In this document: positions 44,828 through 54,015 of the stretch, piece after piece
Layout of the letters: the number at the start of each line of letters is the position of its first letter
How positions within the stretch are numbered: the first letter of the stretch is position 1
Source of the DNA: Blautia faecicola
GTDB lineage: Bacteria; Bacillota; Clostridia; Lachnospirales; Lachnospiraceae
DNA: 64,000 bases
Reading direction: 5' to 3'
NCBI RefSeq assembly: GCF_004123145.1
Contig: NZ_SDKC01000001.1
Coordinates: forward strand, 2,637,501-2,701,500
The notes under the pieces: model-generated
What the model saw: the letters and a program-made list of their open reading frames with translations, nothing else
Database searches by the model: none
Told to the model about the DNA's origin: nothing
Made by a program: the position numbers and the translations under genes

Positions 44828-47101
44828 TCACTGTCCGCCAGTCACATATTCTTCCACCCGGATCTCCTTCCCCCTCTGCCTTACCGTGACCGCACCGCCT
44901 TTCATCGTATAGCGGATCTCGCATCCGTTTTTTTCCAGCCGTCCTACCGTATCTGGTGCCGGATGCCCATACCGGTTTGTCAGCGCGCAGGAGATTACCG
45001 CCAGGGAAGGTTGTACCCGATCCAGAAACTCCTGACAGGTGGATGTGGCAGAGCCGTGATGTCCCACCTGCAGGATCTCACAGGCGGGCAGTTTTTGCAG
45101 CAGTTCCCGCTCTTTCTCCTCCGGCAGATCCCCGGTAAAGAGAGTCCGGACTCCTGCCCATTCCCAGCAAAGTACCAGGGATCCCGCATTTGGCTCCGTA
45201 ACCGTTTCTTCGTCTCCCGGATAGATTACCGCAGCTTCTGCATTTCCCAGTTCTAACTGATCGCCTGCCCGGATCCCCTGGCAGGATGCTCCTGCTTCTT
45301 TCGCCAGTTTTTGCAGTTCTCTCCCCTGTTCCGTCTCTTCCATCCAGCAGGGATACAGAAGATGTTTCACCGTCAACCAGCCCTTTTTCCCTTCTTCAAG
45401 CACTTCCATGACACCATTGATGTGATCCTGATCCGTATGTGTGAGCACCACCGCTTCCAGACAGGAAATGCCCTGCTGTTTCAGGTATGGCAGGATCACA
45501 TACGTTCCCACCTTTTTCTGGCTGGTGCTTCCCCCGTCAAGCAAAAGTGCCTGTCCACCACTCTGTAACAGACTGGCATCTCCCTGCCCGACATCGAGAA
45601 ACGTGATCTGTTCCCTCTGCTGCCAGGGATGTGCCATCATTGAAAGCAACAGCACCATACTGCACAGTTCCAATGCCAGACAGATCTTCCCCTTTTTCCA
45701 CCGGTTTTCACTCTTTATCATCTGTTTTTCCACCAAAACCACCATGATCATCACCAGATAATACACAGCGATCACTATTTTGGGCGGCTGCCCCGGCGTC
45801 CACATCCCAACCGGCAGTTTCTCAGAGATCTGCCCGATCCACTGATATACTTTTAAGAGCCCGTAAGCCGGACTTCCCGCCACACTCCCCAAAAGTACAT
45901 TCCAGCCTGCCAGAAGCACTCCCATTCCCCCGGAGGCAATCACGATCGGAAGCAGCGGGATCACCACCAGATTCCACAGAATGCCCGCCACTGACACCTG
46001 ATAAAAGGTATCCAGCATCACCGGCAGCGTAAACATCCACAGATACCAGCCGGTGCGTATATGTTCCGGTATTGCTCTGACACCGCTCTTTTTTTCTTTC
46101 TTCTTTCCTTTCTCTTTCTTCCCAAGTCCCCGAAAGATTTTTTGTTTCTCGCTGACATACCATCCCACGCCGATCACAGCGCAAAAGGACAGCTTGCATC
46201 CGCCATCAGCGACCAGATCCGGGTTATCCAGAAGCATCAGGATCCCGGCAAATGCCAGCGCGGATAAGAGATCGTAGGAACGGCCCAGCAGCCGCCCGCC
46301 CTGAAGCACACAAAACATCAGAAGTGCCCGAACCGCTGTGGTCGGCTGTCCGATCAGTATGCCGTACCCACACAGCACCCCCACAGATAGCAACACCCAT
46401 ACCGGCATCGGAAGTCCCAGCCGTCGGAGGATCCCGGCAGCTGCCAGTGCAAGAAGACTGATATGCAGACCGGATATGGCAAGCACATGGCTGATCCCTG
46501 CTGCCTGATAAAATCCCTTGACCTCCCCGGTAAGTTCACTCTTTTCCCCGAACAGCATCGCCTCAAGGATCCCCGCCTCCGTGTCGGGATAGAGCCGTTT
46601 GCACCGTTTCTTTATTTCTTCCCGCCACGCTCGCAGCATCCCGGTGCTCCCGGAGGATCCTTCTTTGCTCCATACAATTGCCGGATTTTCCAGATAAAAA
46701 TCGATCTTTTTCCCGCTTTCATAGACTCTCCGGTTAAACTGTCCGGGATTGCGCGGAAGTTCCGGAAGCGCAAGGGTTCCTTCCAGCCGGACACGCATGC
46801 CTTCTCTCAGACTGTTCAGTGCTTCTTTTTTTCCTGTACATTTGATATTTCGAATGGGATATTTTTTTGATGATCCGGAACGGATCAGAATTGTTTTTTT
46901 CAGATAAATCATTGTGCGGGTGTCTTTTTCGATGCGGTACACCACGCCTTCCGCCTGTATGCTCTGCTCTTGTTCTGCCCACTGCCAGGATTCCTTCCCG
47001 GCGGGAGATTTCCAAAGCCAGGAACCTCCGCACCAGTCCGTCACCAGAATACACAGGATCAGCCCTGCAAACAGCAGGCAGAGAGGACGTTTGCTTTTCA
47101 G
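44828..47101 (-). CDS. comEC: ComEC/Rec2 DNA-uptake channel, apparent CTG start
   Basis: 757 residues if started at the CTG at 47101-47099. This start puts AGGAGG 6 bases upstream, overlaps the stop of the preceding gene (CTGA), and includes an N-terminal membrane helix PLCLLFAGLILCILVTDW. No ATG, GTG or TTG exists in frame before a GTG at 47044, which has no ribosome site and would cut off that helix. Domains: N-terminal DUF4131 region (about 50-170), Competence helices (about 185-480; HVLAISGLHISLLAL), and a C-terminal metallo-beta-lactamase-like domain (ITFLDVGQGDASLL, LTHTDQDHINGV). It forms the membrane channel for single-stranded DNA in transformation. Confidence 0.88.
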   Translation of the reverse strand: MKSKRPLCLLFAGLILCILVTDWCGGSWLWKSPAGKESWQWAEQEQSIQAEGVVYRIEKDTRTMIYLKKTILIRSGSSKKYPIRNIKCTGKKEALNSLREGMRVRLEGTLALPELPRNPGQFNRRVYESGKKIDFYLENPAIVWSKEGSSGSTGMLRAWREEIKKRCKRLYPDTEAGILEAMLFGEKSELTGEVKGFYQAAGISHVLAISGLHISLLALAAAGILRRLGLPMPVWVLLSVGVLCGYGILIGQPTTAVRALLMFCVLQGGRLLGRSYDLLSALAFAGILMLLDNPDLVADGGCKLSFCAVIGVGWYVSEKQKIFRGLGKKEKGKKKEKKSGVRAIPEHIRTGWYLWMFTLPVMLDTFYQVSVAGILWNLVVIPLLPIVIASGGMGVLLAGWNVLLGSVAGSPAYGLLKVYQWIGQISEKLPVGMWTPGQPPKIVIAVYYLVMIMVVLVEKQMIKSENRWKKGKICLALELCSMVLLLSMMAHPWQQREQITFLDVGQGDASLLQSGGQALLLDGGSTSQKKVGTYVILPYLKQQGISCLEAVVLTHTDQDHINGVMEVLEEGKKGWLTVKHLLYPCWMEETEQGRELQKLAKEAGASCQGIRAGDQLELGNAEAAVIYPGDEETVTEPNAGSLVLCWEWAGVRTLFTGDLPEEKERELLQKLPACEILQVGHHGSATSTCQEFLDRVQPSLAVISCALTNRYGHPAPDTVGRLEKNGCEIRYTMKGGAVTVRQRGKEIRVEEYVTGGQ

Positions 47102-48018
47102 TCCTCTCCTCCTTTCTCCAGTTCATGATTCACCTGGAATAACTGATTCATATCTACTTCGTCCTTAAATACCAGTGAAGTATCGCCGTTGATCGAAATC
47201 TGCACCTGACTGACATTTCCAGCTGCGATCAGCGAATTGACGATCGAATATACCGGAATCTGTGCATCCACAGGCAGCGCCTCATCGACAAACTGCTCGC
47301 CCAGATTCACATAGGCGATCCCGTCCGCCACCGACACGCCGACGATTCTTGTATCGGACGGCAGTGTGGCATAATGTCCGCTCTCTCCCGGTCCGCGAAG
47401 CAACTGCTCCACGATGACTTTTTCGATCGGTGTGTTGCCGTTATAGTAAACCTGTCGGGTCTCCGGCACCAGCTGATTCCCTTCCTCGTTGGTAAAATAA
47501 AGGTTCAGCTCTTTATACTGATACGCCATGATCTCTTTTCCGGTATTTTCCAGAAAATTATCCAGACTCATGGCTCCGATCTCCTTTCCCTGCGAATCGA
47601 CGATCGGCTCTCCTACGACAGTGATCGTAACGAGATAAATATCCGGAATCTGTACATAATCTTTTACGATCGATGCCCGCAAAAGCACCTCATCCACCGG
47701 ATTCAGCTCCCGGTATTCCGGTGTAAAGTCCACCAGAAGCATTCCGTCATCGTTCACACATTCCCGGATCTGCACGCCATTCGGAAGAAGGGTATGTCCT
47801 TCTGCATTTTTCTTATTTAATTTATCCGTCATCTCATCTACCATCGTCGATGTCTTCTCTTCGGACGGCAGAAAACTTTCGGCAAGGATCTCTCCCTGAT
47901 CTTCGTTGACATAATATACTTTGTATTTGCTGTCCGCATCCTTTTTTCCGCAGCCGGAAAAGGCGGCAACGCCAAGCACCAGTGCCATCACCAGTGCTGT
48001 GATTCTTCTTTTTCTCAT
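47098..48018 (-). CDS. GerMN-domain lipoprotein
   Basis: 306 residues. A lipoprotein signal ends in AFSGC with Cys23. Two GerMN domains follow, about 35-165 (YYVNEDQGEILAESFLPS) and 180-295 (LNLYFTNEEGNQLVPE...LLRGPGESGHYATLPSDTRIVGVSVADGIAYVNL). In Bacillus GerM is needed for sporulation and germination; in this place, after a WalKR-like pair, the protein may be an accessory envelope lipoprotein. The stop overlaps the comEC start. Confidence 0.88.
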   Translation of the reverse strand: MRKRRITALVMALVLGVAAFSGCGKKDADSKYKVYYVNEDQGEILAESFLPSEEKTSTMVDEMTDKLNKKNAEGHTLLPNGVQIRECVNDDGMLLVDFTPEYRELNPVDEVLLRASIVKDYVQIPDIYLVTITVVGEPIVDSQGKEIGAMSLDNFLENTGKEIMAYQYKELNLYFTNEEGNQLVPETRQVYYNGNTPIEKVIVEQLLRGPGESGHYATLPSDTRIVGVSVADGIAYVNLGEQFVDEALPVDAQIPVYSIVNSLIAAGNVSQVQISINGDTSLVFKDEVDMNQLFQVNHELEKGGED

Positions 48019-48035
48019 ATTCTCACCGTCCTTGA

Positions 48036-49472
48036 TCAGTCGATAAATGTCAGCGGGATCCGCACGGAAAATGTCGTTCCTTCACCCACCTGGCTCTTCA
48101 CCCGGATCGCTCCGTGATGCATCATGATGGCACTTCTGGTAATCGCCAGCCCCAGACCGGTTCCCTCGATCTCGGTGGAGTGCGATTTGTCTACCCGATA
48201 GAATCGCTCGAAGATATGGTCGATGGATTCCTCCGGAATACCACGGCCGGAATCGGTTACCGTCACATAAAAATACTTGTGATCCGCGTTCAACGATACA
48301 CGCACCCAGCCTTCGTCCTTATTGTATTTGATCGCATTTTCCACCAGATTGCTGATGGCAAGGGACAATTTTGTCTCATCGATCTCCGCATCCACCGGCC
48401 GGAAGCCTTCCAGGATCAGTTCGATATTTCTCTTCGCCGCGATCGGCCGCAGCCGTTTTAAGATCAGATCCAGCAGCTCATTGATGTTGACCTGTTCGAT
48501 GTTCATGTTCGAAGCTTTCTTATTCAGCTTTACGAGTGTCAAAAGATCCGTGATGATCTTGCTCTCCCGGTCAATCTCCGCTGCGATATCCTGCATGAAT
48601 TCCTGATACAGTTCCACCGGTACATTTTCCTGTCCTACCAGCGAATCCGCCAGTACCTTCATCGAAGTCAGCGGTGTTTTCAGCTCATGGGACACATTCG
48701 ATACAAATTCCTGACGGGAGGTGTCTAACGACTGCACACGCCCCAGCATCTTGTTAAATGCATCCGTGATCAGTTCCGTCTCCGTATAATCCGGAACCGA
48801 AATTTTCTCATCTTGGAATCCGTCCGTGATATCTTCGATCGCTCTTGTTACCTTTGCAAACGGTTTCATCAGAATCCCCGCCAGAAGATAGCCGAACACC
48901 AGCACCAGCGCACCGATGATCACAAGGATCGTCAGACCTTTCTGTTCCAGAATATCAATGCTGGATACGATCTCTTCCGTGGAAATGCTGATCAGCAGCA
49001 CACCCTGTGTCGTCTCCCCGTCCGTTCCCGGAATCGGCATCGTCAGCTCGATGTAGCTGTTTTTCCGGTCATAATGACTGCTCTCTTTCATCTTCTGGAA
49101 ACACTTGACCACTTCCTTTGAGATCATGTATTTTCCTTTATCCAGATCATAGGTGTCCTTGATCACCTGAAAATCCTGATTGACGATCAGGATCCGTCCG
49201 CTGTACACGTTTGTGAGCATCGTCAGCTCGCTGTTGATCCCCTCCGAAGACGGATCTTCCAGATAATTCTCTTTTGCCAGCTGATTGACCAGAATATCAC
49301 ACTGGTTCTTTACATTCAGCTGCCGGTTCGAGACTGCCCGATCCTCGTAACTGTTTACGATTCCCTTTTCCACGATGATACTCGGCACGATACCGATAAT
49401 GATCAGAATCACCAGGATCCGGAACCGCAGACTTTTGACAAACTTAAATCTGACTTTCCAATTCACTTTCAT
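48036..49472 (-). CDS. Sensor histidine kinase, WalK/ResE type
   Basis: 478 residues. Membrane helix 1 near 12-32 (SLRFRILVILIIIGIVPSIIV), an extracellular sensor region of about 130 residues, membrane helix 2 (LTILVIIGALVLVFGYLLAGILM, near 180-200), a HAMP domain, then the phosphoacceptor His near 258 in FVSNVSHELKTPLTSMK and the ATPase boxes N (LAISNLVENAIKYNKDEG), G1 (VTDSGRGIPEE) and G2 (GTGLGLAITRSA). No PAS domain is evident, unlike Bacillus WalK. Gene order with the response regulator suggests cell wall sensing, but this is an inference. Confidence 0.9.
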   Translation of the reverse strand: MKVNWKVRFKFVKSLRFRILVILIIIGIVPSIIVEKGIVNSYEDRAVSNRQLNVKNQCDILVNQLAKENYLEDPSSEGINSELTMLTNVYSGRILIVNQDFQVIKDTYDLDKGKYMISKEVVKCFQKMKESSHYDRKNSYIELTMPIPGTDGETTQGVLLISISTEEIVSSIDILEQKGLTILVIIGALVLVFGYLLAGILMKPFAKVTRAIEDITDGFQDEKISVPDYTETELITDAFNKMLGRVQSLDTSRQEFVSNVSHELKTPLTSMKVLADSLVGQENVPVELYQEFMQDIAAEIDRESKIITDLLTLVKLNKKASNMNIEQVNINELLDLILKRLRPIAAKRNIELILEGFRPVDAEIDETKLSLAISNLVENAIKYNKDEGWVRVSLNADHKYFYVTVTDSGRGIPEESIDHIFERFYRVDKSHSTEIEGTGLGLAITRSAIMMHHGAIRVKSQVGEGTTFSVRIPLTFID

Positions 49473-49496
49473 ATCTGTTCCTCACTGCCATTCATT

Positions 49497-49551
49497 AAAA
49501 AGAAAATGCAGGCTAACACGCCTGATACACCGGCTGTGTTTGACCTGCATT
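49497..49551 (-). terminator. Terminator or attenuator between response regulator and kinase genes
   Basis: On the minus strand AATGCAGG pairs with CCTGCATT, with an inner ACAC/GTGT stem, followed by TTCTTTTT. It occupies the 86-base gap between the two genes and would lower kinase expression relative to the regulator. Confidence 0.6.
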
Positions 49552-49558
49552 CCGGATC

Positions 49559-50248
49559 TTACGCCTGAAAATAATATCCTACGCCCCATTTGGTATGTAC
49601 ATATTTTGGTTCGCTCGGATTGCTCTCGATCTTCTCACGCAGCCGGCGGATATGCACATCCACCGTCCGCACATCTCCGGGATACTCATAACCCCATACG
49701 ATATTCAACAGATTTTCACGGCTGTATACTTTATTTGGATTAAATACCAGAAGTTCGAGTACATCGAATTCTTTTGCAGTCAGATTGATCTCTCTGCTGC
49801 CGATAAATACCCGGCGGCTTTCGCAGTCCAGTCGAAGTTCTCCGACTTCTACCACCTTGGCTTTCGTCTCCTGAGCCGCTGTCTTTCCGGCACGGCGCAT
49901 GATGGCTTTGATTCTGGCTTTCACTTCCAGAATATTAAAAGGCTTGGTAATATAGTCATCCGCTCCGTACTCCAGACCAAGGATCTTATCCATATCCTCA
50001 CCCTTCGCCGTCAGCATGATGATCGGGACATCTGAAAATTCCCGGATCTGCTGACATACCTCAAGTCCGTTCATCTTCGGCAGCATCAGATCCAGCAGAA
50101 TCATATCATATTCTTTATTCTTTGCACATTCCAGGGCTTCCTCCCCGTCATAGGCACAATCCACTTCCATGCCGTCCTGCTCCAGACTGAACCGGATTCC
50201 TTTCACGATTAATTTTTCATCGTCTACAACCAATACTTTCTTCGCCAT
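49559..50248 (-). CDS. OmpR-family response regulator, WalR-like
   Basis: 229 residues. A receiver domain (1-115) with acidic pocket VVDDE, phosphoacceptor Asp53 (MILLDLMLP), Thr in MLTAKGE and Lys in ITKPFN. A C-terminal winged-helix DNA-binding domain (about 130-227) ends VHIRRLREKIESNPSEPKYVHTKWGVGYYF. Partner of the kinase encoded next. It lies 10 bases after the comEA stop, with GGAG before the ATG. Confidence 0.93.
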   Translation of the reverse strand: MAKKVLVVDDEKLIVKGIRFSLEQDGMEVDCAYDGEEALECAKNKEYDMILLDLMLPKMNGLEVCQQIREFSDVPIIMLTAKGEDMDKILGLEYGADDYITKPFNILEVKARIKAIMRRAGKTAAQETKAKVVEVGELRLDCESRRVFIGSREINLTAKEFDVLELLVFNPNKVYSRENLLNIVWGYEYPGDVRTVDVHIRRLREKIESNPSEPKYVHTKWGVGYYFQA

Positions 50249-50258
50249 TCTTTACTCC

Positions 50259-50918
50259 TCAATTGATCCTGATCTGATTTTTCAGCTTTTCATATGTTTT
50301 TTCTTTAATGCCGTCCACCTGCATCAGCTCCTCCACACTGGAAAATTTCCCGTGGGATTCGCGATATGCAAGAATTGCCTGTGCTCTGGTCTCTCCGATT
50401 CCGGTCAGCGTCATCAGCTCTTCTTTTCCCGCCCGGTTGATATCCACCCGACCGTCTGAAGCGGTCTGACTGTCCGTCTCCATCCCCTGCGATTCGTCCC
50501 GCAGATCATCTCCCATCTGCTCCGTTTCCTCTCTGGTATAGATCCGGATCTTCTGACCGTCCGATAACAGATCTGCCTGATTCACCGTCTCCAGCGAGGC
50601 ATCCTCGGTACAGCCGCCCGCCTGCTCTAACACCTGAAATACCCGGCTTCCGGCTTCGATCCGATAAACTCCGGGGTTTTCCACCGCTCCACAGACATCC
50701 ACGTAGATCCATTCCGGCAAAGATTCCTCTGTTTGTTCCGGATTTTCTTCCTGCCCGTCTTTGGTCTCTGCGCCGTCTGCCGTTTCCGGTTCTTTCTCCT
50801 GAGTTTCCAGCAAACTGCTTTCCTCCTGCGTGCGTTTCAGCACACTGCCTTGCGAACCGCACCCGCCAAATACCAGCACCGGTAAAAGCATCCATAGAAT
50901 TTTCTTTTTCTGTTTCAT
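50259..50918 (-). CDS. comEA: ComEA-type helix-hairpin-helix DNA-binding lipoprotein
   Basis: 219 residues from the ATG at 50918, with AAGGAG 7 bases upstream. A lipoprotein signal ends in FGGC with Cys20. A Glu-rich linker is followed by an SLBB domain (WIYVDVCGAVENPGVYRIEAGSRVFQVLEQAGG) and a C-terminal helix-hairpin-helix pair (VDINRAGKEELMTLTGIGETRAQAILAYRESHGKF). ComEA binds incoming double-stranded DNA outside the membrane and passes it to ComEC. Usual ComEA has a membrane helix; a lipid anchor is a variation. A MITE-like element lies just upstream. Confidence 0.9.
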   Translation of the reverse strand: MKQKKKILWMLLPVLVFGGCGSQGSVLKRTQEESSLLETQEKEPETADGAETKDGQEENPEQTEESLPEWIYVDVCGAVENPGVYRIEAGSRVFQVLEQAGGCTEDASLETVNQADLLSDGQKIRIYTREETEQMGDDLRDESQGMETDSQTASDGRVDINRAGKEELMTLTGIGETRAQAILAYRESHGKFSSVEELMQVDGIKEKTYEKLKNQIRIN

Positions 50919-50943
50919 CTGCACGCTCCTTATCGCTTCCGCT

Positions 50944-51109
50944 CTAGAGCGTGTCTGAAAAAGGCTTTTCGTGAGCTGCGAGTCTCAGTTTGTGGGAGAT
51001 TTTATCCGAATGAGGGCGGCGTAGCGGGCTACGGCAACCGAATGAGGGTAAAATATACCGCAAAGTGGGGCTTGCAGATTGCGGAAATGATTTTTCAGAC
51101 ACGCTCTAG
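50944..51109. mobile_element. 166-bp MITE-like palindromic element
   Basis: Perfect 19-base terminal inverted repeats: CTAGAGCGTGTCTGAAAAA at the left and its complement at the right. The interior is an imperfect long palindrome and contains CCGAATGAGGG twice. It has no coding capacity. It lies directly upstream of comEA, so it may influence comEA expression. Other copies are not seen in this window. The remaining gap to 51204 holds nothing recognisable. Confidence 0.75.
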
Positions 51110-51204
51110 GGCTCCCTCCATGCATACACAATTCATTTTACCCAATTTTTCTCTGAATTACAAGACCATAAACCTGAAATAATTATTACGATCTTCTCCC
51201 AAAA

Positions 51205-51636
51205 TCACTCCCATTTAAAAAGGATAATCCCGCCGACAACGATCGCCGTACCTGCCAGCTTTTTCCAGTCAAACGGCTGTTTTTCCACGCCGAAGATTCC
51301 GAACAGTTCGATCAGATAGGAAACCACCAGCTGGGCGATCACGATCAGCATCGTTGCCTGTGCCGGACCCAGTTTTCCCATACTCTGGATCACGGTCACG
51401 GTGATAAATGCCCCCAGGATTCCGCCGAGCAGGGTATATTTGTTCTCTACCTGCCACAGTGCCCCGACCGGATCTCTCCCGGTAAAAAACCAGGCTGTCA
51501 CACAGACCAGAAGTGCCGTCAGCTGCACCCAGCCCGTCGATACCCACAGACTGGACTGTTTGGTCACCTGCGTATTCCACACGCCCTGGATACTCATCAA
51601 AGCTCCTGAAAGAACTGCAATCCATATTCCAAGCAT
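51205..51636 (-). CDS. YdcZ-family (DMT superfamily) small membrane transporter
   Basis: 143 residues from the ATG at 51636, which has GGAGGG 6 bases upstream. Five hydrophobic helices: LGIWIAVLSGALMSIQGV, WVQLTALLVCVTAWFF, LLGGILGAFITVTVIQSM, QATMLIVIAQLVVSYLIELF and GTAIVVGGIILF. This is the DUF606/YdcZ pattern within the drug/metabolite transporter superfamily; such proteins are half-size units. Substrate unknown. Not clearly linked to its neighbours. Confidence 0.82.
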   Translation of the reverse strand: MLGIWIAVLSGALMSIQGVWNTQVTKQSSLWVSTGWVQLTALLVCVTAWFFTGRDPVGALWQVENKYTLLGGILGAFITVTVIQSMGKLGPAQATMLIVIAQLVVSYLIELFGIFGVEKQPFDWKKLAGTAIVVGGIILFKWE

Positions 51637-51715
51637 AAAAAATCCCTCCATACCATAGATGTATTCTGTACTATAGTATGGACGGATTTTATTCTTTTAT
51701 GATGATAAAAACAGA

Positions 51716-53983
51716 TTATTTTAATTTCCAGATATCTTCATTGTACTGCGCGATCGTTCTGTCAGAGGAGAAGAATCCCGCCTTTGCAATGTTGATCAGT
51801 GCTTTTTTGTTCCAGGTCTTACGATCTTCATAATCTGCATAGACCTTTTCTTTTGTTGTGATATATTCTTTTGTATCCAGCAGTGTCATAAACCAGTCTT
51901 TTCCGATCAGTTCTCTGTGCAGACGGGTCAGACTTTCTTCATCACCGATCGCAAGCAGTTCTTCTCCTGTGATAAAATCTACCAGTTTGTGGATAAGCGC
52001 ATCCTCTTCATAGATTTCTTTGGAACTGTAAGTACCTGCCTCATACAGATCGATGACATCCTGTGGTTTTCTTCCGAAAATATAAATATTCTCTTCACCA
52101 ACCAGATCCCGTATCTCCACATTTGCTCCATCTTCGGTTCCCAGCGTCAGCGCACCATTTAACATGAACTTCATATTACCGGTTCCGGATGCTTCTTTGG
52201 ATGCCAGCGAAATCTGTTCGGAAATATTGGCTGCCGGAATAACCTTTGCTGCTTTGGAAACATTATAGTTTTCAATCATCAGTACACGGAAATACGGTCT
52301 TACCTCCGGATCTTTCTCAATCAGTTCCTGCAGACACAGGATCAGATGAATAATATCTTTTGCAATCACATACGCCGGTGCTGCCTTTGCTCCAAAGATC
52401 ATTGTGATCGGTGTGGACGGTTTGTTGCCCGCTTTGATGTCCAGATATTTGTAGATTGCATAAAGTGCATTCATCTGCTGACGTTTATACTCATGAAGAC
52501 GTTTTACCTGTACATCAATGATGGAATGTTCATCAATAGTCAGTCCCTGGGTTTTTTCCATGTATTCTTTGAATTCCAGTTTCTTTTCCATCTTGATTTC
52601 TTCCAGTTTGTTCAGCACTTCTTCATCATTTTCGAAAACCAGCAGTTTTTCCAGTTCTGTGGCATCTTTCTTGAAGCCGTTTCCGATCAGAGACTCAATG
52701 TATCTGGTCAGAGTCGGATTGCAGTGCATCAGCCAGCGGCGGAAGGTAATTCCGTTCGTCTTGTTATTAAAGCGTTCCGGATACAGATCATAGAAGTTTT
52801 TCAGTTCTGAATTCTTCAGGATCTCTGTGTGAAGCGCTGCCACACCGTTGACAGAGAATCCGTAGTGGATATCCATATGTGCCATATGCACTCTGTCCTG
52901 CGCATCGATGATGTAAGTGGACTCATCTTTTACTGTTTTTCGCACTCTTTCATCCAGTTCTTTGATGATCGGAACAAGATTCGGAACCACTTCTTCCAGG
53001 TATTCCATCGGCCATTTTTCCAGTGCTTCCGCAAGAATGGTATGATTGGTATATGCACAGGTCTTACTTACCACTTCCACTGCCTCATCCATAGTAAATC
53101 CTTTTTCTTCGGTCAGCAGACGGATCAGTTCCGGAATCACCATGGAAGGATGGGTATCATTGATCTGGATCACTGCATGATTATTTAATTCATGCAGATC
53201 ATATCCTGCATCCTCCATCTCTTTTAAAATCAGCTGTGCCCCGCAGCTTACCATAAAGTACTGCTGATAAATACGGAGTTTGCGTCCGGCATCATCAGAA
53301 TCGTCCGGATACAGAAAGAGCGTCAGATTTTCCTGTACTTTTTTCTTATTAAAATTGATACTGTTTTCCGGTACGATACTTTCATCAATCGTATCCACAT
53401 CGAACAGATGCAGGCGGTTACATCCGGAATCATATCCCGGCACATCGATATCGTACAGAACACCGTCCATTGTGAAATCTTTAAATGGTACTTTACAGGT
53501 AAAAGACTGTCTGTTTAACCAGCTTTCTTTTGTGATCCACGGATTTTTCAATTCCTGCTGTTTATGATTGGTGAATTTCTGCTGAAACAGACCAAAATGA
53601 TAATTCAGTCCGATACCGTCTCCCGGAAGACCAAGCGTAGCAATAGAATCCAGGAAGCAGGCAGCCAGACGTCCCAGTCCGCCATTTCCAAGAGAAGGCT
53701 CCATTTCCAGTTCCTCAATCTCACACAGTTCATATCCATGAGATTTCAGGACTTTTTCTGTCTCCTCATACAGACCCAGGTTGATCAGATTGTTAGATAA
53801 CAATTTACCGATCAGGAATTCTGCGGAGATATAATACAGTTTCTTCGATCCCTCGTTTCTCTTCAGGTTACCGGTCGCTTCTTTCGTGATCTCCATCAGT
53901 GCATGAAACAGTTCTTCTTTTGTACATGTATCCAGTGTCTTATGAAATCTTTTTTCCAGTACTTCCTGCAATCTTTTTTCCAT
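51716..53983 (-). CDS. glgP: Glycogen/starch/maltodextrin phosphorylase
   Basis: 755 residues. The pyridoxal-phosphate lysine lies in the family signature [28 protein letters not shown]. Also visible are [14 protein letters not shown], the phosphate-site region [12 protein letters not shown] and FGAKAAPAY. It releases glucose-1-phosphate from alpha-1,4-glucans. GAGGAG precedes the ATG. It lies 32 bases after the LacI-type regulator gene and after malQ, forming a maltodextrin/glycogen breakdown operon. Confidence 0.96.
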   Translation of the reverse strand: MEKRLQEVLEKRFHKTLDTCTKEELFHALMEITKEATGNLKRNEGSKKLYYISAEFLIGKLLSNNLINLGLYEETEKVLKSHGYELCEIEELEMEPSLGNGGLGRLAACFLDSIATLGLPGDGIGLNYHFGLFQQKFTNHKQQELKNPWITKESWLNRQSFTCKVPFKDFTMDGVLYDIDVPGYDSGCNRLHLFDVDTIDESIVPENSINFNKKKVQENLTLFLYPDDSDDAGRKLRIYQQYFMVSCGAQLILKEMEDAGYDLHELNNHAVIQINDTHPSMVIPELIRLLTEEKGFTMDEAVEVVSKTCAYTNHTILAEALEKWPMEYLEEVVPNLVPIIKELDERVRKTVKDESTYIIDAQDRVHMAHMDIHYGFSVNGVAALHTEILKNSELKNFYDLYPERFNNKTNGITFRRWLMHCNPTLTRYIESLIGNGFKKDATELEKLLVFENDEEVLNKLEEIKMEKKLEFKEYMEKTQGLTIDEHSIIDVQVKRLHEYKRQQMNALYAIYKYLDIKAGNKPSTPITMIFGAKAAPAYVIAKDIIHLILCLQELIEKDPEVRPYFRVLMIENYNVSKAAKVIPAANISEQISLASKEASGTGNMKFMLNGALTLGTEDGANVEIRDLVGEENIYIFGRKPQDVIDLYEAGTYSSKEIYEEDALIHKLVDFITGEELLAIGDEESLTRLHRELIGKDWFMTLLDTKEYITTKEKVYADYEDRKTWNKKALINIAKAGFFSSDRTIAQYNEDIWKLK

Positions 53984-54015
53984 AATAATTTTCTCCTCTA
54001 AATAATCTCCTCAAT

